Positions 55,347-62,818 of a stretch of 64,000 nt of DNA are shown one piece after another. Source of the stretch: Burkholderiales bacterium (GTDB lineage Bacteria; Pseudomonadota; Gammaproteobacteria; Burkholderiales; SG8-39). Location of the stretch: positions 24,451 to 88,450 of the forward strand of contig JACZJV010000023.1 of NCBI GenBank assembly GCA_014860355.1. Direction: 5' to 3'. Under the pieces are notes generated by a model that made no database searches, had not been told where the DNA came from, and saw only the letters and a list, made by a program, of their open reading frames with translations. A program made the translations under genes and the position numbers. Each line of letters begins with the position of its first letter. Within the stretch, counting starts at the first letter, position 1.

Positions 55347-56768
55347 ATGAGCACACTGGAATCCGAAACCCCGAAGAAGCGTTTCCCGGCGATCATTCTC
55401 GTCGTTCTGATCATCGTCTTCGCGCTTCTGGGCGGTGGCTACTACCTGGCGCCGCGCTTCGAAAGGACGCCGCCGCAGATCATGCTGCCGGAGGCCGGCG
55501 TGCTCGGCCGGGCTCCCATGGAGATCGTCGTCAGCGACCGCGGCGCCGGATTGAAATCGCTCAGCGTGACCCTCTCGACAGGCGGCACCGAGCACACGCT
55601 GGCCTCCGAGCAGTACACCGCGGCGCCGGCCGAGAAGAAAATCACACTGGCTCTGCCGTCGAATCTTGCCGGCATCAAGGACGGACCCGCGGTCCTGCGC
55701 GTGAACGCGCGCGACGCCTCCCTGTGGAATTTTCTTCACGGCAACGAGCGGGTGGCGCAGAAGAATCTCAGCATCGACCTCACACCGCCCAGCATCGAGC
55801 TCGTCGCCGATGACCGCTACGTCAATTTCGGCGGTGTCGGCGTGATAGTCTACAAAGCGTCCGCGGATACGGCGACTAGCGGAGTCAGGATAGGTGAGCA
55901 TTTCTTCCCTGGTTTCCCGGGGCAGATAAAAGGCCATGCGGACCGCTACATCGCTTTTTTCGCGCATGCATACGACCTGCCGCCGGACGCGAAAGCGCAA
56001 CTGGTCGCGACCGACAAGGCCGGCAATACCGTGGAAATGCCCGTGGTCTACATACTCAAGCAGATAAGGTACAGGAAGAGCACCATCGCAGTTTCGGACA
56101 AATTCATCCAGGACAAGGTGGCGCCGCTGTTGCACGACGCCGGCGACCGCCTAGGCGCGCCGAAAGATGTTTTCCTCGCGGTTAACCACAAGCTCAGAAA
56201 AGAGAACGAAGACAAGATTGCCGGGATCACCAGGAAAGCCACGCCGGCCGTGCTTTGGACGGGCGCGTTCAGCCAGTTGAGCAACTCCAAAGTCGAAGCA
56301 AACTTTGCCGACCAGCGGACCTACACCTATAGCGGCGAGGCCATCGATGCTGCCCGTCACCTCGGCTACGACCTGTCGGTTACCAGGCATTATCCGGTCG
56401 AAGCCGCCAACGGCGGCACCGTCGCCTACGCCGGCGACCTCGGTATTTATGGAAATGTGGTCATACTGGATCACGGCCTCGGACTGTTCACCCTCTATGG
56501 TCACATGAGTTCCATCGACCTCAAGGTCGGCGATCCGGTGAAGCACAAGCAGATCCTCGGCAAGACCGGCGAGACCGGCCTGGCCGCGGGAGATCATCTG
56601 CACTTCGGAGTCTATTTGGACGGCGTCGCCGTTCTGCCGGTGGAGTGGTGGGACCCGAAGTGGATCCAGGACAATATCGAGCCCAAGCTCGGGGGCAAGC
56701 GCAACGTAGTCGGAGCCGAAGGGCAGCATGAGGCCGCGCCGAAAAAGTTGCGCAAAGGCGTACGCTAG
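55347..56768 (+). CDS. Membrane-anchored M23 metallopeptidase (LytM type)
   Basis: A protein of 473 residues with an N-terminal membrane helix (FPAIILVVLIIVFALLGGGYY), a long periplasmic region with Ig-like folding features (residues about 45-310) and a C-terminal M23 domain (residues about 330-450). The zinc site is complete: His...Asp in ARHLGYDLS, and HLHFG in GDHLHFGVYL. YGNVVILDHGLGLFTLYGHM is typical. Such enzymes cut peptidoglycan cross-bridges or activate amidases. It stands alone between divergent and downstream promoters. Confidence 0.93.
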   Translation: MSTLESETPKKRFPAIILVVLIIVFALLGGGYYLAPRFERTPPQIMLPEAGVLGRAPMEIVVSDRGAGLKSLSVTLSTGGTEHTLASEQYTAAPAEKKITLALPSNLAGIKDGPAVLRVNARDASLWNFLHGNERVAQKNLSIDLTPPSIELVADDRYVNFGGVGVIVYKASADTATSGVRIGEHFFPGFPGQIKGHADRYIAFFAHAYDLPPDAKAQLVATDKAGNTVEMPVVYILKQIRYRKSTIAVSDKFIQDKVAPLLHDAGDRLGAPKDVFLAVNHKLRKENEDKIAGITRKATPAVLWTGAFSQLSNSKVEANFADQRTYTYSGEAIDAARHLGYDLSVTRHYPVEAANGGTVAYAGDLGIYGNVVILDHGLGLFTLYGHMSSIDLKVGDPVKHKQILGKTGETGLAAGDHLHFGVYLDGVAVLPVEWWDPKWIQDNIEPKLGGKRNVVGAEGQHEAAPKKLRKGVR

Positions 56769-56982
56769 CGCCGCAGCTAGCCGAGGTCGGCTTCGCGCCG
56801 GATCGTCAGATCGGGTAATGCCCGGCGCGCGCAGGGTACACGCTTGCGGGCGCGCAATACCCCACCGAATTCATGGTTGAAGCTGCAACTTCGCCCGGGT
56901 AGCATGAAACGAAGTCAACGCAACTCGAGTATGCGGCTTAGCCACGGCGCTATTCGCGCGCGAATTTCCTATCGGAGGGGTT

Positions 56983-57447
56983 ATGAAAGGCGATCAGAAG
57001 GTCATCGAACACCTGAACAAGGTATTGGCAAACGAACTGACGGCGATCAACCAGTATTTCCTGCATTCCAAGATGTTCAAGAACTGGGGCCTGGAAAAGC
57101 TCGCGGCGCACGAATACAAGGAATCGATCGATGAAATGAAGCATGCCGACAGGCTCATGGAAAGGATCCTGTTCCTCGAGGCTCAGCCGGCGGTCCAGTT
57201 GAAGAAATTGCTGGTCGGCAATTCGACCGAGGCGATATTGAAATGCGACCTGAAGCTGGAGCTGGCCGGCCATCCCGATCTGAAAGAGGCGATCGTGCAT
57301 TGCGAGAGACTCGGCGACTTCGTCAGCCGCGAGCTGTTTCAGTCCATTATCGAGTCGGAAGAAGAGCACATCGATTGGCTCGAAACCCAGCTCGCGCTGA
57401 TCGACAAAGTTGGTCTGCAGAATTACCAGCAGTCGAATATGTCGTGA
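56983..57447 (+). CDS. bfr: Bacterioferritin
   Basis: A 154-residue four-helix iron-storage protein forming 24-subunit cages. The dinuclear-iron ligands are in place: Glu18 ([12 protein letters not shown]), Glu51 and His54 in [15 protein letters not shown], and Glu/His in [12 protein letters not shown]. The heme-bridging Met52 is also present, so it is a heme-type bacterioferritin. It has a strong ribosome site (GGAGGGG) before ATG 56983. No bacterioferritin-associated ferredoxin gene is adjacent, and I could not recognise a Fur box. A hairpin follows. Confidence 0.95.
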   Translation: MKGDQKVIEHLNKVLANELTAINQYFLHSKMFKNWGLEKLAAHEYKESIDEMKHADRLMERILFLEAQPAVQLKKLLVGNSTEAILKCDLKLELAGHPDLKEAIVHCERLGDFVSRELFQSIIESEEEHIDWLETQLALIDKVGLQNYQQSNMS

Positions 57448-57481
57448 CGCGCACGCATGGCCGGTTGCCGGACCCGAATGC

Positions 57482-57505
57482 GAAACGGCCCAGTAGGGCC
57501 GTTTC
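57482..57505. terminator. Hairpin between bacterioferritin and a convergent gene
   Basis: Stem GAAACGGCCC (57482-57491) and GGGCCGTTTC (57496-57505), loop AGTA, 34 bases after the bfr stop and 30 bases before the end of the convergent gene. There is no long T-run, but the A/T arms suit bidirectional termination. Confidence 0.75.
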
Positions 57506-57535
57506 ATCGCCAGCTTGGCTTAAAGCGGGTTGGCG

Positions 57536-57901
57536 TTATTTCCGGGCCGCTTTGACTCCCATGTAGACCAGGGTGCCGAAGCCGACGAACGGGAGGGCGA
57601 CGATATAGGCCAGGCCGACGAAGGGTGCGGCGAAGAACAGCGCGACGTTCTTCACGTGGCCTGCGATGCGGGCACTGTGGGCTGCGATCAGTTTCGCGCC
57701 GTAGTACGCGGTCAGCATGACGCTGGCGAGCGGAAGTACCACTACGAACGCCAGGCCAAGTAGCGGACCGGCGACGAGCATCAGCGCTGTCCTGGTCGCG
57801 AGGGTCAGATGCTCGGTGGCGGTGTTGAATTTTTCGGCAGCTGCTTCCAGTGCTGCGAGTGCCAGTTCGGGGGTGTTCATCGTCAGGGTGGTGGTGCTCA
57901 T
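57536..57901 (-). CDS. Small membrane protein of unknown function
   Basis: A protein of 121 residues. A helical amphipathic N-terminus (residues 1-38, Ala/Glu/Thr rich) is followed by three hydrophobic segments: LMLVAGPLLGLAFVVVLPLA, a weaker middle one, and VALFFAAPFVGLAYIVALPF. The two outer segments resemble one another (G-L-A-[FY]-[VI]-V-x-L-P), suggesting an internal duplication. A basic end (GVKAARK) favours an inside C-terminus. No function is recognised. It is a single gene, with GGAGAA before its ATG. Confidence 0.75.
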   Translation of the reverse strand: MSTTTLTMNTPELALAALEAAAEKFNTATEHLTLATRTALMLVAGPLLGLAFVVVLPLASVMLTAYYGAKLIAAHSARIAGHVKNVALFFAAPFVGLAYIVALPFVGFGTLVYMGVKAARK

Positions 57902-58302
57902 GATTTTCTCCGGTTAGTTAATTTCGATCTTGCTTACCCTTACATGAGCATAGGCCGTGCCAGCTGCCGCAATTTGCCCGATATTTCGACGAAACTCCAG
58001 CATAATCAGCTTGTTGCAAATTAAACCTCGTGGCGGCGCGGGCGCGCGCCGGCCTCGTCGTCAACGCGCGAAGTACGAAATTTCTATGCGGGGCGACGCG
58101 CCTAATCGAAAAATTCCCAATGGAATCAGCGAAAACCGCCGTAGGCGCTGTGCGTGTTTTTTGTATGCGCCGGACCCAAAAAACCCAAAGGGGTCGGGTT
58201 CGAATTTCGAACTCAAAGGAGCCCGAACCCAAAGGAGTCGGGTTCGAATTTCCATGCCCCAGCTCTCTCCCGCGCGGGCAGGAGAGGGGGATCAAGCCCT
58301 GC
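57902..58302. repeat. Non-coding region with a duplicated 25-base element
   Basis: CCCAAAGGGGTCGGGTTCGA plus ATTTC at 58184-58208 recurs at 58228-58252 with a single mismatch (GGGG to GGAG). Between them lies AAAGGAGCCCGAACCC, a near reverse complement of part of the unit, and GTTCGAATTTCGAAC (58198-58212) is a perfect odd palindrome. The 401-base gap contains no convincing gene. It looks like a small palindromic intergenic repeat (REP-like) element. Confidence 0.6.
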
Positions 58303-58797
58303 TCAGAATAGCGGGCCGTGCTCCTCGTTCACGGGCGTACTGAGCGTCATGTGGCGTGCGCCTTTCATCAGGCCGATGAAGTCGCGCGTTTTCATGCGCA
58401 CCAGCGTTTCGTGGTCTCCCGCCTCCAGGTAGGTGTCGGGCTGCTCCATGAGACTGTCATCCCAGATGGTTTCGATGCCGTAGGCCGCGCCCAGCGGCGG
58501 GACAGCCCCCGGTTCACAGTCCGTGAACAGCTGTTTCAGCTCCGCCTCGCTTGCGAGCCGGAGGCTCAGACCGCTGCGCGCCTGCAATTCGCCCAGTCGC
58601 AGGCGCCGCGAGGCCGGCAGCACCGCCATCACCGCGTGCGTGCCGTCTTCGAGCACGACCGCCTTAGCCAGGCAGTGCGCTGGCACATTTGATGCCCTTG
58701 CGGTCTGCATGCTGTTGCCGCTGTGGGAATGTCTCAGCACCGCGTACGGCACATTGCTAGCCTTGAGGTAATCACTCAGTTTCATTGCGATACCCAT
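58303..58797 (-). CDS. YbaK/ProX-type aminoacyl-tRNA deacylase-like protein
   Basis: A protein of 164 residues with the YbaK/EbsC fold: MKLSDYLKASNVPYAVLRHS, the conserved Lys in HCLAKAVVLEDGTHAVMAVL, GAVPPLGAAYGIETIWDDSL (the GxxxPxG pocket loop), and YLEAGDHETLVRMKTRDFIG near the end. Such proteins hydrolyse mischarged tRNAs. Close relatives are often annotated as YbaK/EbsC-family or prolyl-tRNA-deacylase-like. ATG 58797 is chosen because AGGAG stands five bases upstream. It follows the ferredoxin gene but is 156 bases away, so it is probably independent of the AOR operon. Confidence 0.87.
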   Translation of the reverse strand: MGIAMKLSDYLKASNVPYAVLRHSHSGNSMQTARASNVPAHCLAKAVVLEDGTHAVMAVLPASRRLRLGELQARSGLSLRLASEAELKQLFTDCEPGAVPPLGAAYGIETIWDDSLMEQPDTYLEAGDHETLVRMKTRDFIGLMKGARHMTLSTPVNEEHGPLF

Positions 58798-58953
58798 GAC
58801 GATCTCCTGGTCACAGTGGATATACTTCAGTATAGACAAGCCATGGCAGATGCAAGCCCGAACCCGCTTCGGGGCCGGGTTCGAAGTTACTCCGGAATAT
58901 AGGCTGGAATTCGCGCGCGCCTTCGGCGCCCCGCGGGCAGGCGCAAGAAAGCG

Positions 58954-59505
58954 CTACTGCCCCTTCGATAGCTGTTTCAGCTTGTCGATCACGGCATCGA
59001 TGCCGTGCTGATTCACCAGCGATTCGAGTCCTTTTTCCATGACGGCCCGCGCCTCGGGCTCGCTGGATTCGGTTTCCACCTGGCGCACTTCGTAAGTGAG
59101 GCAGCCCGGCTGACACACCGTGACGCACAGCGGCTCGGCGAGCGGCGGTTCGTCTTCGCACATGTCACATTTCAGCGGCAAGCCTGAATCCGGTTCGATA
59201 AAGAAATCCCGGGACGGGCAGGACGCGCGGCAAAAGCTGCACTCGCCGTATTGCTTGCCCTTGAGCTGGTAGAAATGCCGCCCGTCGCACTCGCTGCGGG
59301 TGAAGTTGCCGGCGCGCACCGGCACGTACTCGTCGTTGATCTCGTCGGTGACCACGCGGATGCGGGACCTGGCCGGATTGATGCTGCTGTACCTGGGCTT
59401 GGCGTGAAATGCCGAGCAGGCCATTTCGCAGGCGCGGCAGCCCGTGCACTTTTCGATATCGATCCTGATTTCCTTGACCGTCCTCGTGCTGGCTTCGGTT
59501 CTCAC
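58954..59505 (-). CDS. Multi-cluster 4Fe-4S ferredoxin subunit (BamC/AorA-like)
   Basis: A protein of 183 residues with thirteen cysteines in ferredoxin patterns: CTGCRACEMAC (20-30), Cys73, CSFCRASC (89-96), CDMC (113-116) and CVTVCQPGC (127-135), enough for three 4Fe-4S clusters. There is no signal peptide or membrane helix, so it is cytoplasmic. Electron-transfer subunits of this size accompany tungsten AOR-family enzymes such as BamB (as BamC) and AorB (as AorA). It is 26 bases downstream of the AOR-family gene in the same operon and is the natural electron partner of that enzyme, and perhaps also of the divergent BamB-like protein. Confidence 0.9.
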   Translation of the reverse strand: MRTEASTRTVKEIRIDIEKCTGCRACEMACSAFHAKPRYSSINPARSRIRVVTDEINDEYVPVRAGNFTRSECDGRHFYQLKGKQYGECSFCRASCPSRDFFIEPDSGLPLKCDMCEDEPPLAEPLCVTVCQPGCLTYEVRQVETESSEPEARAVMEKGLESLVNQHGIDAVIDKLKQLSKGQ

Positions 59506-59531
59506 TTTATTTCTCCCGTTTGCGCCTGGAA

Positions 59532-61484
59532 CTAACCAACCCTTGCGGCCGGCTGACCGGCGGGAACGCCGGCTGCGGCTGCCAGGATTCCTCTGCGTTC
59601 CAGATCATCGGCGGCATAGCCCAGGTCCAGGCGCTCGAGCGTCTGCCGGGTCGGTATGCCCTCGCCGTTCCATCCCTTGAACGCGTAGTACTTGGAGAGC
59701 AGTTCCTGCTCGTAGCGCTCGTCGCGCACCGCCCAGTGGTCTTCGGGAGGGCGTTCGTCCTTACGCCGCAGGCCGCGCCGCACGTTGACCGCCCGCACCA
59801 GGGTGCGGATACGCTGGAACGTCTTCCACAGCCGCTCCTTGTCCAGCGCCATGCCGGTCGCATACGAGATCAGCTGCGGAATATTGTTCATGTGGTAGGC
59901 GACGCCGCCGCCGAACTGGCCGCGGAACGAGGACACGAAGCCGCACAGCCCGGTGGAGTCGTCGATGTAGTGCATGGCTTCGTTCCAGTCGACGATCTCG
60001 CAGGTCGCCTCGTCGGAAATGTCGTCGCGCTTCTTCCATTCGAGGAAATACTTCTTGAACTTCTCGTCGGGCGGGGCTTCCCATTTGCTGACGAACGCTT
60101 CCCTTTGCTCCTGGGTGGGCAGCGGGTCCTGCGGAAACGATCCTTCGATCTGGGTGATGCTCATTTTCTCGCCGGTGGCGATCATGAGGAAGTAGGCGGG
60201 ATTGAGCTTGCCGAGCTTGATCGGCAGCTGCTCGAATTTCTTCGTGGTGTTGTGATCGAACGCTTCGGCGCCCTTGCCGATGCGCTTCGCCGCATGCGAA
60301 ACGCTGTCGGCGAGCACGTCGCCTATGCCCTCGCGGCGCACGATCTTTTCCAGCAGGTAAAAGAAGCGGCCCCTGCTGTCTGCGGGCATACCGGGGAAGT
60401 CCTCGTCCGTCAGTATGCCGGCCTCCAGCAGTTCGAGCGCGAACGCGATGACCTGCGGCGTCGAGTAGGAATCAAGGCCGTATTCCTGGGCGACGCCGAG
60501 GATCTCATAGCTGAAGTCCAGCTCCAGGAAGGCCGCCATGTGGTAGGTGTCCTTGCCGAAGCATTTGTAGCCGAAGCGGCGCTGTCCCGGCCAGTTGATC
60601 ACGTTGCGGCATTTCTTCGCGCAGTTGAAACAACCGGTCTGCCGGTCCATGTGATCGTATTTCCACTTGGTCCAGCGCTCCTGCAGTTCCTTGCTCCAGA
60701 AGTTTTTCCTGCGCGTGCGCGCGTTGCCCCACGCGAAATGGTTGTGGTGGAAGCTGTCGTCTTCGTCCACCGCCATCCAGTCGCCGTTGCCGTCGCCTTC
60801 GCCGATCTTTTGGTGCAGCGCCTGGGCGAGTTCGAACAGTTCGGCCGGCCTGGCGACGTTGAGGTCCCGGGTGCCGCGCACCGCTATCGCTTTCAGGCGC
60901 TTGTCGCCCATGATCACGCCGACGCCGCGCGACGCGCTGGCGTGGTTGTGGTCGATGGAAGCCATGTACACCCTGTTCTCGCCGGCGAGGCCGATGGCCG
61001 CCACCTGCACCCGCTGGTCCTTCAGTTCCTCCTTCAGCAGGTCCTGCGTCTCGGTGGTGCCTTTGCCGCGCAGATGGGTCGCGTCGCGAATCTCCACCCG
61101 GTCGTTGTGTATGTACAGATAGACCAGGTCCGGGGCCTTGCCTTTGATGATGATGCGGTCGTAGCCGGCAAACTTCAGTTCCGGCCCGAAGAAGCCGCCG
61201 AACAGCGAATGCGACATCAGGTTGGTCTGCGGTGAAAAAGTGTTCACCACGGTGCGGTTGGCGGCCGGCGCCGGCGTGCCGTCGAGCAGTCCTGCGCTGA
61301 AGATCAGCAGATTGTCGGGAGAAAACGGGTCTGTGTCGGGCGGGACCCGCTCGAACAGGATCTTGGCTGCGACCCCCTGCCCCCCGAGGTAGAGCTCGGT
61401 GTCGCGCGGGTCCGACGGCACTTTTTCGACGCGCCCCAGGGACAGGTCGATTTCCAGGTTGAACCCGGTTTCGGCGTATTTCAT
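59532..61484 (-). CDS. Tungsten AOR-family oxidoreductase, BamB-related paralogue
   Basis: A protein of 650 residues of the aldehyde:ferredoxin oxidoreductase family, opening MKYAETGFNLEIDLSLGRVE like BamB. It contains tungstopterin-binding motifs (ASASRGVGVIMGDKRLKAI; WGNARTRRKNFW), the 4Fe-4S ligands CFNCAKKC (285-292) and a Cys in YKCFGKDTYHM (Cys308) at the position of the metal-ligating cysteine of BamB. His246 aligns with His260 of the divergent BamB-like gene, but the position of its Glu251 is not Glu, so the substrate probably differs. It is preceded by the HD/zinc-ribbon gene (18 bases) and followed by the ferredoxin gene. Confidence 0.92.
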   Translation of the reverse strand: MKYAETGFNLEIDLSLGRVEKVPSDPRDTELYLGGQGVAAKILFERVPPDTDPFSPDNLLIFSAGLLDGTPAPAANRTVVNTFSPQTNLMSHSLFGGFFGPELKFAGYDRIIIKGKAPDLVYLYIHNDRVEIRDATHLRGKGTTETQDLLKEELKDQRVQVAAIGLAGENRVYMASIDHNHASASRGVGVIMGDKRLKAIAVRGTRDLNVARPAELFELAQALHQKIGEGDGNGDWMAVDEDDSFHHNHFAWGNARTRRKNFWSKELQERWTKWKYDHMDRQTGCFNCAKKCRNVINWPGQRRFGYKCFGKDTYHMAAFLELDFSYEILGVAQEYGLDSYSTPQVIAFALELLEAGILTDEDFPGMPADSRGRFFYLLEKIVRREGIGDVLADSVSHAAKRIGKGAEAFDHNTTKKFEQLPIKLGKLNPAYFLMIATGEKMSITQIEGSFPQDPLPTQEQREAFVSKWEAPPDEKFKKYFLEWKKRDDISDEATCEIVDWNEAMHYIDDSTGLCGFVSSFRGQFGGGVAYHMNNIPQLISYATGMALDKERLWKTFQRIRTLVRAVNVRRGLRRKDERPPEDHWAVRDERYEQELLSKYYAFKGWNGEGIPTRQTLERLDLGYAADDLERRGILAAAAGVPAGQPAARVG

Positions 61485-61502
61485 CTGGTGAGCCCTTCCA
61501 TT

Positions 61503-62402
61503 TCAGGCGAGTATCGGCAGGCAGAAGGAGACGTCGCGCGCATAGTCGCAGGCCTGGCAGGCGAAGCGCGCCTTCAGCATGTCGCATTTCAGGCCGCGTT
61601 CGCTGCGGTGCGTCAGCCCCATCGGCGCTTCGCAATCGGGGCAGGCGCGCGGCATGACGATGCTTACCTGCACCTCGCGCACGCGATCGCCGTCGCGGCC
61701 GCGGAAATTCCCTCTCACCTGCAGGGGGCGGCGTTCGAACGCCGCGATGCCCCAGCGCTCCAGCTCGTGCAGCAGTTCGTCGAAGAACGCGACCGTCTTC
61801 GCCGACTGCTCTCCCGCCAGCCTTTTGCCGGTTTCGGTCAACATGGAATGCGGCGCCGCCAGGGCGTAACTCAGCTCCCGGCTCAAGCTTTGCACCAGCG
61901 CGTCGATGAGGCCGCGTCCGCGCAGCGTTGCCTTGGTAAAGAAGGCGCCGACGCCCAGCGCGCCGAGCTTGTCGAGCCGGTCCGCATCCTGCACGATGCG
62001 GCAGGCCTCGAGGCTGGCCAGCCGGTCGTCGTACAGCGCGCGCAGCGCGGCACACACAGCCTCGATGTCGGCGTGCCGCGCGCCGGACTCGGCAAGCATG
62101 CGCGCGGCGAGTACAGCCGCATGCTCTTCCTCCGGCACCTGGTCCTGGTGATATTCGCCCTCATGAAACTTGCCCGCGTCGTGGTAGAGCGCGACCAGGA
62201 CCGGCAGCAGCGCATCGACCCCCTCCATCGCGGCTATCGCGTGGGTGATGGCCGCCGTGCGCTGGGTATGCTCCAGCAGGAAATGCGAGGCCGCCTGCTT
62301 GGTCTGGCGGTTGTAGCGCGCCTCAGCCTCGATGAGCGCCTGCTCGATGCGCGCGTGCAGGCCGGGAATGCGTGCCTCCAGAAGTTTGCGCACCTCGTTC
62401 AT
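61503..62402 (-). CDS. HD-domain protein with C-terminal zinc ribbon
   Basis: A protein of 299 residues. The N-terminal two thirds show a metal-dependent HD phosphohydrolase fold: HTQRTAAITHAIAAMEG, then ALYHDAGKFHEGEYHQD (the HD pair) and RIVQDADRLDKLGALGVGAF (later Asp). The C-terminal 60 residues form a treble-clef-like zinc ribbon with CPDC, a later Cys (LKCDML) and CQAC. I do not know this fusion as a characterised family. It is the first gene of the operon with the AOR paralogue and the ferredoxin, so it may act on a cofactor, nucleotide or regulator of the tungstoenzyme. Confidence 0.82.
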   Translation of the reverse strand: MNEVRKLLEARIPGLHARIEQALIEAEARYNRQTKQAASHFLLEHTQRTAAITHAIAAMEGVDALLPVLVALYHDAGKFHEGEYHQDQVPEEEHAAVLAARMLAESGARHADIEAVCAALRALYDDRLASLEACRIVQDADRLDKLGALGVGAFFTKATLRGRGLIDALVQSLSRELSYALAAPHSMLTETGKRLAGEQSAKTVAFFDELLHELERWGIAAFERRPLQVRGNFRGRDGDRVREVQVSIVMPRACPDCEAPMGLTHRSERGLKCDMLKARFACQACDYARDVSFCLPILA

Positions 62403-62818
62403 AGCCGGTTCCTGCTCAGGGTTCGCCTAGCGTAGGTGAAAACTCGATTCTGCTACGCGCTCAACCGGCCTGCGGGATGCAGACCGGCAGTGGCACTGTG
62501 CCCGGCGCCATGGCCGGCGTGGTTGGCGGGAGCGGCCAGAATACCCGATCAAGTTAGTCAAGTTTCACACCTATAATCAATAAGTTTGACGAAAATCAGT
62601 TGACGCGAACCGGATAAATAAGCATTATAGTACGACAATACCAAATAGCAGGAAAAAAGCAAGCGCCGGGACAGGGACCTCGGGTCCGGGACCGGCCAGC
62701 GGCTACCGGAGGGACGCCTCAAGGCACCATGGCCGCGCTTCGTTTCGAAGGGCCGTCTGTCCAGCGTGTAGGCGCCGGGCAGCCATACAGTAAGGCAGTC
62801 TGAAAGAGGACCAGGCAA
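62403..62818. promoter_or_regulatory. Divergent regulatory region of the two AOR-family transcription units
   Basis: A 416-base gap between divergent operons, with an AT-rich core (62545-62650). Plus-strand promoter: TTGACG (62600-62605), 17 bases, CATTAT (62623-62628), giving a leader of about 185 bases before the BamB-like ATG. Just upstream are repeated boxes: TCAAGTT at 62549-62555 and 62558-62564 (nine-base period), and the opposite orientation AAGTTTGAC at 62582-62590. These look like operator half-sites. A TATAAT at 62572-62577 may belong to a second promoter. Confidence 0.6.

Noticed and set aside
58184..58252. CRISPR-like repeat pair
   Set aside because: Only two copies with a 19-base gap that itself contains an inverted piece of the repeat, no array and no cas genes.
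59520..61235. A 571-codon plus-strand frame opposite the AOR-family gene
   Set aside because: Exact antisense of a conserved coding sequence in GC-rich DNA, with no start signals and no recognisable motifs.
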